DNA from: Saccopteryx bilineata
Lineage: Eukaryota > Chordata > Mammalia > Chiroptera > Emballonuridae
Direction: 5' to 3'
NCBI RefSeq assembly: GCF_036850765.1
Contig: NC_089495.1
Location: forward strand, 199,028,847-199,092,846
DNA: 64,000 nucleotides
The notes beneath the pieces were generated by a model that saw nothing but the letters and a program-made list of their open reading frames with translations, did no database searches and had not been told where the DNA came from. Each line of letters begins with the position of its first letter. Within the stretch, counting starts at the first letter, position 1. The translations under genes and the position numbers were made by a program. Shown here piece by piece: positions 32,759 through 44,296 of this stretch.

Positions 32759-32797
<39 letters not shown>
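32571..32797 (+). mobile_element. tRNA-derived SINE, family B
   Basis: Head GTGGCGCAGTGGATAAAGCG with a B-box-like GGTTCAAAACC, then 'tggtcaaggcacatatggga', a CT microsatellite (about 32695-32738) and a nearly pure A tail of about 38 bp. Perfect 15-bp TSD AGGAAAGTGCTTCCC at 32556-32570 and 32798-32812. The long uninterrupted A tail and perfect TSD suggest a young insertion. Distinct in head and body from family A. Confidence 0.95.
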
Positions 32798-32800
<3 letters not shown>

Positions 32801-32812
32801 AAAGTGCTTCCC

Positions 32813-33830
32813 ATACAAGGAATTAGGTTACTAGGTTTCAATGCAGACTGATCTATCACTGGACGGTGTATAATAGAGGGTGCTGGTAATATAAAAGGCA
32901 CACTCCAGAGGATTAGCTGGAAATGAATTAGTGGAAGGACTAAGCACAGAGGTGTGGACTGAGGGCTGGTGAGACGTGCAGCTATAGGGGGAGCCAGGAG
33001 GAGAGAACTGGGGCTGGTCCAGGGTGAGCCACGGAGACAGCTGCCTAAGAGGAGTGGTGAGCGACTGTCAGTGGGTGGAGAAAGTGGTGTTTATGTACTC
33101 TAGACTACCAATTTCTTTCTTCTCCTGCCTTCATATTTTTTGCTAGTGCCTCTTTTTGGCTGAATTCCACAAGAAAGAAGAGGTCGAAGGCGCCTTAACA
33201 ATGCTGTCCTCAGATGTCAATGTCTGGACGTACAAGACACAAAAGGCAGAGGGTAGATCAGGAATCGGCATAGTGACAAAGAGAATAACAGAGGTAAAGG
33301 GTCTCAGACTTTGATAATGTCAAGATAGTTGGTTCACAATCAAGCTCTCTAGCCAAAATCTTGAACCATATCACATTGACAAGTGTCATCTGAAGACCTT
33401 TCCTTTTTGGACTGAGGACAAATATCTGTGTAGAGTCCACAAAGGGAGAATGTAACTAAGAGAAAATCTCTAACATGATGTACTGGTGTCAGCTTGTCCC
33501 ACGTCATCAAAGCTGGTGGTTCAACTTTGAGGAATTTTATGTACCAATTATTAGATGCGGCCATTATTAAAAAAATAAATTAATAAACTCATAACTGATT
33601 AAGTTGCATAAAAAAAACAAACGTTATAAATATTCAGAAGTCATTGCTTTCTGATTCTTTACTACATTTTGCTATTATCTATGCTTGTGAGATGGAAATC
33701 CCATAGGAGGGGGTGTTACTATCCTTTTATTCTCAGCCTCCACATTCAGTGACTTCACAATGACAGAAATTGGCCACAGAGGGAGAGTATATATACCATA
33801 GGAATTTGCATATGCTGCAAATCAATGTTT
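32813..33830. other. Unclassified non-coding DNA
   Basis: No gene recognised. Segment 33740-33830 contains 'acagaaattggccacagagg' and TATATACCATAGGAATTTGC, similar in phrasing to 29110-29160, and both may be relics of the same old DNA element. Confidence 0.35.
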
Positions 33831-33862
33831 GCTGGTTGGTTGGTTGGTTGGTTGGTTGGTTT
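33831..33862. repeat. (TTGG)n microsatellite
   Basis: Seven tandem GGTT/TTGG units. Simple repeat. Confidence 0.95.
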
Positions 33863-34359
33863 CCAAGAGAGCTTGGTTGTTGAACATTCATCAGCACTGC
33901 ACTGGAGTTGTTCTGCCCCATTCAATCTTGACTAGACTTGGAACAATGAAGAAGAAAAAATAATGGTGTCACAAATCCTTAAATGCTTTACTTATTTACC
34001 TTCTTGATGAACAGACTGTGTTTCATTCAAGAGAAACACAGTCACTAGTTTCTGAAACATTAGCTTTCTTTTACTTACCTGAAGATTTAAACAACAAGTG
34101 GTCCTTTTTGATGCTAAGATATCAAGCAGTGAAAACAGGCTTGATTCCAACATACCCTGAACTAAGAGCGTAAATTGGAAAGGGGACAAGAGCATACAAT
34201 GATGGGCACTAGGATCAGGCAGTACCTGGGGCTTTGTTATACAACTTGTTGCTATGTACACAGAAGATATAGATCCCTAAAATATTTATATAAATTCAAA
34301 AGATGTTTATGTATCAATATTTCCTTTTTATTAGAAGATTATACTAGAAAAGAGTGTGC

Positions 34360-34505
34360 ATAGAAGTCAGACAGAACTGGACTTGAATTTCTTAGTCGTG
34401 CAGTATTGGGGAAAGTTTCTTATTGGCTTCTTGTCCCCAAGTTGGGCATAATAATATCCATCTCATCAAGAGAATGGGAAATATAGAGTGATAACATATA
34501 TACAA
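34360..34505 (-). repeat. MIR relic, antisense
   Basis: CAGACAGAACTGGACTTGAA, TTTCTTAGTCGTGCAGTATT, then GTTGGGCATAATAATATCCA follow the antisense MIR order. Confidence 0.65.
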
Positions 34506-34519
34506 GAAATTGGCACTAT

Positions 34520-34670
34520 TCATTCATTTATTGACTCATGTAGAAAATATTATCTTGCTCTGTTGAAAAAAACACGCTAAAGAAAATGAATCCACCTGCC
34601 TCATTGAGATCATAGTGTTGCAGGGGAGACATACATTAAACAGGGCACTTGAAGTAATTTCACTGTTTTA
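34520..34670 (-). repeat. L2 3' end, antisense, degenerate
   Basis: ATTCATTTATTGACTCATGT, 'cctgcctcattgagatcata' and GGGGAGACATACATTAAACA resemble antisense L2. Confidence 0.5.
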
Positions 34671-35149
34671 ATGACGTACCTACCCAAGGAAGTGTATGTG
34701 TCAATTAAGATACACTGAAGGATCAGGAAAAATGAGGGTACTCAGCAAAACTCATGTTTCCTTTCTCCATCTTGCCTCTCACCCCAGTAGCGGACAATAT
34801 CAGTGCCAGCCCATAGTTCCTGGGCCATAGCCCTTCAGTTTGTTGGAATATGCACCAGTGTCTACAAATCTTTGCTTATAGCTTTTCTCCAAAGCAGCTG
34901 AAGGCTGCTGTGCCCTCCTGCAGGCAGACAGGAAGTGCTAGAAATAACACCCCCCCCCCCCACGGGAGCAGTCTTCTCCCTCCACATGGACTAATTCTAT
35001 GGCGTGCATTGTTGCCAGAGTCTCCTCAGTAGAATTATGTCCCAGGTGCCCACAGGGTGGTTTGCTAGCACACCTTTTTCTGGCTGCTGTCCCTTTTTCT
35101 CACCTCTCCATTCCCCTACAGGTGTTATCTGCACCTCCCAAATAGACTA
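34671..35149. other. Unclassified non-coding DNA
   Basis: A C tract lies near 34950-34961. No gene or repeat recognised. Confidence 0.35.
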
Positions 35150-35364
35150 CAGCTGACCCTTGACCAACGCAGGTTTGAATTGCTTGGGTCCACTTCTACG
35201 TGGATTTTTTTTTTCAAGTGGCCATGCAGTTGAAGCCCATGCAGTTCAAGGATCAAGCAGTGTAGAGAATCGGCCTACGCAGAGGGCCCGTGAAAATTAC
35301 CGTGGGTTTTGCATCGTGCAGGCGGGGTCCGTGTTCTTCATGTCCACATCGCTCAAGGGTCAAG
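35150..35364. mobile_element. Tigger/MER2-like DNA transposon relic
   Basis: The left end AGCTGACCCTTGACCAACGC with AGGTTTGAATTGCTTGGGTC and 'cacttctacgtggatttttt', and the right end GCTCAAGGGTCAA, are the inverted termini of pogo-clade MITEs. The interior 'aaaattaccgtgggttttgc' is decayed. No transposase frame. Confidence 0.75.
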
Positions 35365-35384
35365 TGGGCTTGTGTTGCAGGTGG

Positions 35385-36410
35385 AAATGGGGTTCTCTCA
35401 CGGAGTCTCAAGGAGAGCATTCTGGGGGCCCCAGACGGGAGGATAAGATGCAGTGGGAAGATTTATTGTAGAAGCAAAATCAAAGAACTGACCCCGGGTT
35501 CCCCCTGTCTCATCTCTGTCTCTCCCACTGTGGAAAAAGTCCAGCCTTGTTCTCATCAAGCTCAGAAAAAAGGCCAGTGTCCAGAGGTTCTGTGTCATGT
35601 CAAGGTTTAGTCCAGTTTAGTATCTGTCCCCATAAGCTAGTTTAGTCTGTTCCCAGCTGCACTTGGGCTGACACTGAGCCCAGGCCTGCACTTGTTAGCC
35701 TGGGCTTGGAGTCTGTGCAGCTGCCAGGCCCCAGGTGGCTGCTAGGCCCGCGTGGCTGCTATGGGGAGAGACCTGGCAAGTGAACAGGGTGGAGGGGAGT
35801 TACTGGACCAGAAAGAGAGCCAGCTTTGTTAAGCTTGGATTATATTATCTTGGGCTAGGGAAGAACCAGGCATTTTTTTCAACCTAACCAATCCATTTCC
35901 CAATCCTTTGCTGGTGAAGGTTGGGTCTTCCCCCTAGCCAATCCATTTCCTAGATCTTCCGAGGTCTGGGTCCTTTATCCAATCCAATCCTTTTCCCAGG
36001 CTGGGTTCTGCTCTTCATGATCACCATCTGAGTTCCAACTGCACATGTGCGTACCCCTTCTATGCCATCCTGGCTTCTGCTGGGTCACACGCGCAGCAGA
36101 GGAGTTTCTCCTGCTCTTATTATTCCTCTCCGGGTAATGACAAGTAATGTCCTTCTTGCCCGTTTGGCCGATTAGGTCCCAGAGGGCCGAGGATGCAGAC
36201 GTCCCCTGGAGAGCCTGTGACTGCTGCAGCTTCCTAGCCAAGCAGGCTTATTATCTGGTTCGGGCTGAGTACTCTGTGATTCCCTCGGCTCCTCTCTTTT
36301 AGTGCTGTTTAGTTAGTTACCTGCGCTAACACTTGCACCCAATTCCTGGATTCAAGTCTGGGAACTTAAACCAAGAGAACTCTTCTCTCTCTTGTCTATG
36401 TCCCTAAACT
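35385..36410 (-). other. LTR-like or transcript-end-like segment, unclassified
   Basis: The minus strand has a canonical AATAAA at 35462-35467, and five CCAAT pentamers (plus strand 35888, 35900, 35938, 35979, 35984) lie about 430-530 bp away. Short internal near-repeats (GGTGGCTGCTAGGCCC / GCGTGGCTGCTATG) occur at 35735-35763. This spacing suits a solo LTR on the minus strand, but I find no clear TG..CA ends, TSD or internal viral sequence. A processed 3' end or unique DNA remains possible. Confidence 0.3.
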
Positions 36411-37812
36411 GCCATATCCCCCCCCCCCCAAGCTGGGTGCATTGTGTGGCCTAAAACGCACAGAGTTCTAGGAATAGAGTTCTCATCTAATATATGATCT
36501 AAAACAGGACATTCCGGAGAGTGAGGGAGCACCATGAAAAAAGCCCTCCAACGGGACAATAGGCATAACCCGGCACTGTGCTGGGAAACCGTGATGCGTG
36601 GCAGCCCGTCTCAGAGAAGCCTCACCCCCTTCCGGTGAGACGTCCCCGTCGGAGTCCTGGTGGCTGACCACGGCTGGGCTCTGACACTCCGCAGGGGAAG
36701 GCCGCAGGCTCCTTGGCTCATCTGTCAGAACCCGGGGCCTCTAGTGCCCGGAGCCAGCAGCAAAGCAGCACACCATTCACAGGGGAAGCACATTTCGATT
36801 TCGAGCACTCCCACAAAGTCACAGTTTTTAAGGAGAAAAACAACACAGATTTGTCAACGTCTGTCACCTCCTTTGGGCAGCTGCAGCTTTTTAAGAGCCA
36901 AGGGGTCCCCAGTGGACGGGGCTCACACCAGAGCCTGAGGAATGATTGACTGGAGGGCTTTGCTGAAATTGACTGCTAATGTTGGAATCCTACTTAGCCG
37001 GACCCGTTTCCTGTGCACGGGGGCTGCCTTGGGTGTGCTGGGGCCGGGAGGGGCGATTCCCAGGGAAGGAAGTCGCTATGCAAACACCCAGCCCGTACAG
37101 GTCAGGTTTCAGCCTTGCTTTGCTAATTCCCCTTGCAGTCTTTTTTTTTCCCCCACAAACATTTAAAGTTAGATAGCTATATAAGTTCAAATGTTCTTTT
37201 ATAGAGTGAAATAAACAGCTTTTACAGCCTGAACACGGCTTAGAGATCAGCCGTTCACCACAGAAGTATTTGAACTGAAGAAGATGGCATTCTCATCCTA
37301 TTGTTAGCTATATATATATATTTCTACCCCAAACTAATAGGAGGTAGCTCGTAAGTTAGCTAGCTGCTTCTTCAGTTGCCAGGGGAGGAAATTAGTGCAG
37401 CCTCTGGGCATTTTGCGACAAGGCTGCCCCCCTCTGGCTCCCACCACAATATGATTTGTGGAGAAATCAAACGTTTCAGAAAGAGCCAGCTCAGAATGGG
37501 AGGCAAGTCAAGGTCAGGGTCCCCTTGGCGGGTCGCTCTCCGCCCTCTAGGTACCACTCCTAACTTCTCCACATAGCTCACACCTTTTTCCCAAGGCCCA
37601 CAGAGGCAGCTGAGTTCAGGGTGGACTCTGGCTTAGGCAGCCTCTGGTTCCGAACAACATGTGATGGGTGGGCTGGGTGGGAAGGCCGAGGAGCACGGGC
37701 AGGGACGATGGCTGCAAAAGGGACCCTCACGCTCCTTTGCCAGCTCAGTCCTTCTTATTCCAGGAGCACCGGCAGCATCCTGCCTTTAGGGTTCAGCCTA
37801 CATTTGGGGATT
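36411..37812. other. Unclassified non-coding DNA
   Basis: A C tract near 36419-36429 and a short (TA)n at 37307-37321. The 36930-37210 part is non-repetitive and AT-rich. No gene recognised. Confidence 0.4.
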
Positions 37813-37825
37813 AAGAAGCAACTGG

Positions 37826-38232
37826 GCCCTGGCCGGTTGGCTCAGCGGTAGAGCGTCGGCCTGTCGTGCGGGGGACCCGGGTTCGATTCCCAGCCAGGGC
37901 ACACAGGAGAAGCGCCCATTTGCTTCTCCACCCCCCACCCCCTCCTTCCTCTCTGTCTCTCTCTTCCCCTCCCACAGCCAAGGCTCCATTGGAGCAAAGA
38001 TGGCCCGGGCGCTGGGGATGGCTCCTTGGCCTCTGCCCCAGGCGCTAGAGTGGCTCTGGTCGCGGCAGAGCAATGCCCCGGAGGGGCAGAGCATCGCTCC
38101 CTGGTGGGCAGAGTGTCGCCCCTGGTGGGTGTGCCGGGTGGATCCTGGTCAGGCGCATGCCGGAGTCTGTCTGTCTCTCCCCATTTCCAGCTTCAGAAAA
38201 ATACAAAAAATACAAAAAAAAAAAAAAAAAAA
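37826..38232 (+). mobile_element. tRNA-derived SINE, family A, copy 5 (long form)
   Basis: Box A TGGCTCAGCGGTAGAGC, box B GGTTCGATTCC, duplicated 'GGGCAGAGC / GGGCAGAGTGTCG' block, A tail of about 19 bp. Perfect 13-bp TSD AAGAAGCAACTGG on both sides. One of the least diverged copies in the window. Confidence 0.95.
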
Positions 38233-38245
38233 AAGAAGCAACTGG

Positions 38246-38670
38246 AACACTCATGCAGGAAGCTGCCTCGTAGTGACCCATGCTGGCTACACCAGGGGTC
38301 CTCAGACTTGCTCGCTTACACTGAAGTGGTCAGTGCTCATCTATTCATTTTTTTTGAAAGTCTGCAAATAGCAGGTGTGCTGTGCACACATCACAGCCCT
38401 CTTGCTATTCCAGTGCTTTGATCGGTCTCTCTCTCTCTCTTCTCACCAGCTTTTGTAATAAAATATTGTGACCTCAGAAAGCATCTCTTTACAGCAAGCC
38501 CCACCCCGCCATCTTCCCTCCAGCCTGGCTTCTTCCCGCTCTCTGGCATTCACTCCAGCCACATGAGGCATCTTGCCCTATTCCCAAAAGTTCATTTCCT
38601 TCAAGCAACTGAGTCCTTATTCTGGCTGTTCAGCTTAGAGGGATCTTCTCCTCTTTCAATCTTGAGAATT
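38246..38670. other. Unclassified non-coding DNA
   Basis: Contains a short CT run near 38427-38440. Possible weak L2 similarity near 38480-38600 is not strong enough to call. Confidence 0.35.
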
Positions 38671-38674
38671 CTTT

Positions 38675-39080
38675 CGCAAGGGCTGACGTAACAAAGTACC
38701 ACACACTGGGTGAGTTAAACCATGGCAATTTATCCTCGCACAGTGCTGGAGGTTAGAGATCCCAAATCAAGGTGGCTTTCAGCAGGGCTGTTCCTTCCGA
38801 AGGTTAAGCAAGAATCGGACGTCGGCCCCTCCCTGAGTTTCCAGGAGTTTGCTGGCCGTGTTTGGCATTCCTTGGCTTTTCGAAGCACCCCTCTGATCTC
38901 TGCTTTACCTTCCCACGGCATTTTCCCTGTGCGCGTGTCTCTGTGTCTAAATCTCCCCTTTCTATAAAAACCTCAGTCACTCTGGTTAGATCCGCAGTGT
39001 CCTTACCTTCAAGAGGTACTGACGGATAGAAATTCAACATATGAATTTTGGGAGGTGGTAATTCAATGCCCTTTGACAAT
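38675..39080 (-). repeat. Ancient LTR-like repeat, antisense
   Basis: 'gtaacaaagtaccacacact', GGGTGAGTTAAACCATGGCA, AGTGCTGGAGGTTAGAGATC, ATCAAGGTGGC, 'gtctctgtgtctaaatctcc' and, at the far end, TTCAACATATGAATTTTGGG are the antisense signature of a common mammal-wide ERVL/MaLR-type LTR. No internal region. Subfamily unassigned. Confidence 0.6.
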
Positions 39081-39500
39081 GCCCATTCCGTGAGTCAATA
39101 CAACAGTCGAGAGCTTACCCCACCTCCCTGGGCACCCACTTTTAATTCTTTTCCATGGCTGGAATATAGCAATGATCTCATTGATCTGAATTCTTTGTTT
39201 CTCTCTATCTCCTGCACCGGTCTATACAATGCACAAGATCGTGACCCCATTGACCCCCTTCAGCCATGGATGCTCAGGGAATGTTTCTTGAATGAATGAT
39301 GACCCATTCCGAATCGCCTCCTTTTTCACTGAGAGATGGAGAGGAAGCGTGGAGAGCAAATTCAGAAGGGACACCGATAGCCACCTTTATAGAGAGGTCA
39401 CAGGGAGAGGGGTGTTCCCTGGGCTCCCGTAGAACTGTCATTTCTTCTTGTCCCACCTTAAAGTCACCATTCATCCTCTCATTCCTTCTACTCCTTCTGG
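39081..39500. other. Mostly unclassified, possible L2 end near 39150-39300
   Basis: 'ttcttgaatgaatgatgacc' near 39286 resembles an L2 terminus, but the upstream match is weak. Confidence 0.35.
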
Positions 39501-39504
39501 TTTT

Positions 39505-39550
39505 TATTATATATAAAATATATATATAATTTATTTTATTTTTTTAATTT
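39505..39550. repeat. AT-rich low-complexity tract
   Basis: ATATATAAAATATATATATA and TTTATTTTATTTTTT. Simple sequence. Confidence 0.8.
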
Positions 39551-40560
39551 CCAACCCCCTTACTCCCTGCTGCCATCAAGACACTTACCGCACATGCCCC
39601 TGATGGGTGCTGAGTCTGAGTCACAGCGTCTATTGTCCCGCGGTCGAGGGAGGCGCAGAGGACTGGAAGTTTATCAAAGTATTCCTCACGCAGTTCACAG
39701 GCTGTCAGCAGTTGTTTATGCCTTCGTAGTAATCCCGGGATTTATATTTATTTTATTCTGATGATATAATAAGATGTATAATTGCTTTTGAGAGTTCGGA
39801 ATTGCTTTTGCAGAAATATGGGGCTTGAGTCATGAATCCTAATGCCTGGCTGCCAACAAGCTTCTGTCATGCTGGGGAGGACGGTGCCTGTCTCTTCTGA
39901 GTTAGAAGAGGAGGCTCCACAGCCCAGTGAGTTCGTGGAAAGGGAGAGAACGTGTGATCTCGCTCTCGCAGCAGGCTTTCTGGGGAGCTAGTTCTTAGCT
40001 GGGGCTATGTGTACTGGACACATTGGCAATGCTTCTCCCAGTGCGTGCGGAAGGAGAAGCCGGGGCGGCCATGTTTGCACAGGGTGACTCTGCTTCTTGG
40101 TCCTACCTGAAAAATCTCCTGGGCAGGTACCCAGGTCAGGTGGGGCCAGCCTGCTTCACTCTGGAGACCATGAGCTAAGCCTCCCTGAATGTGCTGTGAG
40201 ATGAGGACAAACTCTCGAGCAATAAGGGCACACAAGGCTAGAGCCAGTGTTGCTACGACCAACCATATGCCAATCAAAGTTAGAGAGGAAAGGAAACTTA
40301 TAACCTTACACAGAAGTGAGGCCTGCACGGAGGAAAGAGAAGTCTGCGTCCAGGGAAAAGCAAAGATACAGAGCTACCTCGATAAACGTTTACTATCCGG
40401 GTTACCAGAACGGCACAGTTCCCTTTCATAGACCACTTCGGGAGGTCATTGATTTATTGCAGTAATGCTGTCCATGATAAAGACCCCATTATGTGGAAAC
40501 TCCAAAACGACATAGCATAGAACTGTTCTGATTTAGAGTTCAAAGTAGAGATAACTTGGG
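39551..40560. other. Unclassified non-coding DNA
   Basis: No gene or repeat seen. The 39640-39800 part is non-repetitive with AT-rich motifs such as GTAATCCCGGGATTTATATT. Confidence 0.4.
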
Positions 40561-40564
40561 TGGT

Positions 40565-40990
40565 CTGTGTAGGTATCAGTTACCTATGCTGCGTAACAAA
40601 TTTTCCTAAAACCTGCATCTTCAAACAATAAACACTTGTTATCTCATATGGCTTTCCACAAGTCCAGAACCCAGGAGCAGCTTAGCTGGGTGGTACTGAT
40701 CCCCAAAATAGCAATCGGGCCATCGGGCTATTGGCCAAGTCTGCCTCTATCTGAAGACTTGGCTCGGCTGGAAAATTTGCTTCCAAGGTGTTTCATTTAC
40801 CTGCCTGGCAAATCAGTGCCGGTTATTGGCAAGGTCCCCGTTCCTTGCCACGTGGACTTTTCCCTAGGGCTGTTTGGGTATCCTTAGGGTATGACCGTTG
40901 GCTTTGCCACAGTTACTGAGCCAAGAAACAGCACAGCAGAAGGAATGTTCTGTGACATACCCACGGAAAGGCCACTTTAACGTTGACAAC
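40565..40990 (-). repeat. Ancient LTR-like repeat, antisense
   Basis: 'tcagttacctatgctgcgta', ACAAATTTTCCTAAAACCTG, GAGCAGCTTAGCTGGGTGGT, TTGGCTCGGCTGGAAAATTT and CCTTGCCACGTGGACTTTTC follow the antisense order of a mammal-wide ERVL/MaLR-type LTR. Strongly decayed. Confidence 0.65.
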
Positions 40991-41860
40991 ACCCAGGTGG
41001 TTACACAAGTCAGCCCCACTCAGTGGGAAGAAGACTACAGAAGGGTACAGAAACCAGAAGAGGGGGGTCATTGAAGGTCACCTTAGCTCCTGGGCACCAC
41101 TGTCCATGATTGAGAAAGACACGAACTTGTAAGAGAGAGGAAAGTGAGGCAGCACCTTTCTTCAAGCGCTTCCTCAGATGTTACTCAGGTACAGACACTC
41201 GTCCGTCTGCCAGACACACCTTGTCTCCATCCACCATGGTTCACCTTGTTCCTGCGGTCTCGGTGTGCCTCCTTCTCTCTCTTCCTTACACCACTCCTCA
41301 CACCCGCCCTCCAAGGTACTTCCTGGAGAGCTCTCCTATGGTGTTTATTCTGTTCTGTGGCTGTATCTTGAAACAGAAACTGTGCTAAGGTTTGAAGAAA
41401 GTAACTAAGGTAGGAGTTGGTTGTGTAGGTGTCAGGAGAGCTGAGAAGCCGATGGGCATGGCCCGAACCCCTGGCTAAACCTCAAGTGGGATGCGAGTCC
41501 CTGGTCTTGAGTTTCAGCCTGTTGGTTCATCTCAAGCCCTCCCCAGAACTGCCCGCCCCAGCCAGGACAGGACAACCTGCTCAATGCCGAAATGAGCAAT
41601 GCTCTGTAATTCCAAACCAGCGCTGGGAACATCTTAGAATATGTGTTCTCTCCCCACGCCTTCAAGTTACTAAATTGTTCTCATCTGTCACTTTGTGGTG
41701 AATGAGTCCAGAGTGATTCCCTGGAAAGACTGAATTGGAGCTTTTGTGCTGTTAGGATGGTGGCCATAGGTCTCCCCTCACCGTCTTCAGTCAGCCTGCA
41801 GAAGGAAAAATGGATCGGGACATTCTCCTCTGGGGAAGAGGGGGAGAAATGATTCGGGGA
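40991..41860. other. Unclassified non-coding DNA
   Basis: No gene or confident repeat. Overlapping short frames at 41110-41700 reflect composition. Confidence 0.4.
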
Positions 41861-41932
41861 GGTGTGTGTGCGTGTGTGTGTATGTGAGTGTGTGTGTGCG
41901 CGCGCGCACGTGCGCGTGTGCCTGTATGTGTC
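41861..41932. repeat. Alternating purine-pyrimidine tract (TG/CG)
   Basis: TG repeats interrupted by GTATGTGAG pass into GCGCGCGCGCACGTGCGCGT (about 41897-41916) and GTGCC. Alternating CG/TG of this kind is the classic Z-DNA-forming sequence. Simple repeat otherwise. Confidence 0.9.
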
Positions 41933-42094
41933 CCTTGTAAAAGAGAAGTATCTACAAGGCCCTGGGGACAGATGACATGGTTCTGTTGGAGATGTATTTA
42001 ACAAAGTCTTAATTCAAGTTTTGATTGGTTTCTCTCCGGCCCCGAGAATTAATCCTGTTCATTGCCATGTGTTGCTGCTTATATGCACCAGGAA

Positions 42095-42285
42095 ACATGT
42101 CAGCCTCCTTCTGCACATTATTTCATTTCAAACTTATAATACCTCATGTGGTAGGTGTTATCATGATTGTTGCTGTTTTACATATAGGCAAACGGAGGCT
42201 CACAGAGGTGAAACGACTCGCTCAGCATACGCAGTGGTGGTAGGATTCTAAACAGAACACTATATTGCTTCAGTACTGAGCCTCC
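42095..42285 (+). repeat. MIR relic
   Basis: 'gcacattatttcatttcaaa', TGTGGTAGGTGTTATCATGA, GCAAACGGAGGCTCACAGAG and CGACTCGCTCAGCATACGCA match MIR. Confidence 0.8.
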
Positions 42286-42469
42286 AGAATATTCTTAACT
42301 CTTCCATTCTACCGTTGGCTCCTCTCTTAAATGACAAGATGAGAGGGCAAGATTCTTAACACCCATCACACATTAACAAGTCAGTCCATAGCCACCTTCT
42401 TACGGGTGAGGAGGTGTAGGCAAAGCTACCATTTGCCCCAGTTAACCCAGTTAAGACCAGTTGTCTCAA

Positions 42470-42818
42470 CCCTGGCCAGTTGGCTCAGTGGTAGAGCATC
42501 GGCCTGGCATGCAAGAGTCTCAGGTTCGATTCCCAGCCAGGGTACACAGGTGAAGCGCCAATCTGCTTCTCCACCCCTCCCCCTCTCCTTCCTCTCTGTC
42601 TCTCTTCCCCTCCCGCAGCGAGGCTCCATTGGAGCAAAATTAACCCAGGCGCTGAGAATGGTTCCATGGCCTCCACCTCAAGCACTAGAATGGCTCTGGT
42701 CGCAACAGAGCGATGCCCCGGATGGGCGGAGCATCGCCCCCTGGTGGGCATGCCGGGTGGATCCCGGTCGGGTGAGTCTGTCTGACTGCCTCCCCGTTTC
42801 CAGCTTCAGAAAAATACA

Positions 42819-42848
<30 letters not shown>
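42470..42848 (+). mobile_element. tRNA-derived SINE, family A, copy 6 (short form)
   Basis: Box A TGGCTCAGTGGTAGAGC, box B GGTTCGATTCC. The body lacks the GCGCATGCGG segment after GATCCCGGTCGG, a small internal deletion. Single block. A tail of about 26 bp. TSD CAGTTGTCTCAA at 42458-42469 and 42849-42860. Confidence 0.94.
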
Positions 42849-42849
<1 letters not shown>

Positions 42850-42860
42850 AGTTGTCTCAA

Positions 42861-44255
42861 TATTCTGGTGGGTTGAGAATTTATCCGTCTCCCTATTATT
42901 ATTCAAAGTCCCAGTTCAGATGACACATCATGTGATCACTCAATGTAGATGCTCTGTTGGCTGCAATGCCTGGAACATAGTAGCTTCTTGCAAAATATTG
43001 GTTGAATGACAAGATACTTTGTTCTCTGGGGAGCGATGTTATGCCCAGGCTGCGGGGGTGCTCCCCACACACAGTCTGTACCTCCTCGAGGAGGCCAGTG
43101 AGGTCCCCACAACCAGAAATGCCTCCCCCTTCCATGTCCCTTGCCCCGGCGTCCTGACACCTCCCCCTTCAGAAACAGCAATGGAGCTGTAAGTTCAGTG
43201 CCCATGGTTTGCCCTGCTCCCTCGGAGCCCGTAGGCCCCAGGCCCTTAGCCCTGGGCCCCTGGCACCACGGAGTGGCCGGCTGTCTCTCTCTCCCACTTT
43301 CCTTCTTTGCTTTCACTCTCTGCACACATGTCCTCTCCCCTCCCCTGAGTCTGCTCACTAATAACGCTCACTTCTGATGAAAAGCTCTGCTCTGTGGGAA
43401 CCACATCGTGAAGGAATGTCAGCATCTGCCAGGCCTGGGTCATGCCGGTGTCAGCGGCCCCAGCCTCTCTGTGGTCACCGCTGGCCAGGGTTTAAAGGCA
43501 TTAGTCAGTCCCAGCCACACCCCCATCCTTGGGGGCCCACACCTTTGATCCTTTGCAGGCCTCTCTCCATAACCACATCCCGGCTCTTGCAAGTTATAAA
43601 CTGCCACGTCTGCCCTCTTTGGGAGACCACGGTGTTTGTGCTTCTCTTTTTGTTCATTTCACAGCGGAAGGCTATATATGATACATGCTAGCCCAGGTGC
43701 TTCTTCCTGGACCCTTCTTCCTAAGGGCCTTTGCCTAGCCGGCCCCTTCTTATACTTAGTACCATAGTTGGCAGGCCATGCATTCTGAAGCACCCACTCT
43801 CTACTGAAGCACCCCCAAGCACACAGTTTAATTTAGGTTAAATTGCTCTATTGAACTCCATTGTTTGTTTCTCCACTGCTGTGTAAGGCCCACAGGGCCA
43901 GACCCAATGCCTGACTTTCTAGCACTATCTCCCCAGGTTTGGCCTGGGCTGGACTCCCGATGGTGGGGGAGGACACATATCCTCTGCAATGACCCCCTCC
44001 AAGGGCCCTGACTGGTCATGCTTGTCCAGAGAGAATCCCTTCGCATTTGGATGGAAAATGATTCAACTGTCTGTATTTTCTGTCTTCCTAACTCGGTGAA
44101 TCCTCTAAAGTTATGGATAAGAGCTCATGCTTGTAAGTGGTTATGTGATTATCTGATTATCTCAAGATGAGGTAGGTGTTGCTTGTTGTGACTGGCGGGG
44201 GTTGGATAACAGTAGCGTTAGGGAAAGTGTTGTTTTTTGAGGTCCCTTCTGTGTC
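42861..44255. other. Mostly unclassified, possible L2 end near 42910-43012
   Basis: 'caatgcctggaacatagtag' with TATTGGTTGAATGAC at 42998-43012 resembles an L2 terminus. The rest (43013-44255) has overlapping short frames on both strands and nothing recognisable. Confidence 0.4.
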
Positions 44256-44296
44256 ATGACCTGGGCAAGCAACTTCCTATGCTTCAGTGCAACCAT

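Noticed and set aside
35150..35364. Possible unique regulatory element
   Set aside because: Both ends match the inverted termini of Tigger/MER2-type elements, so the repeat explanation is sufficient.
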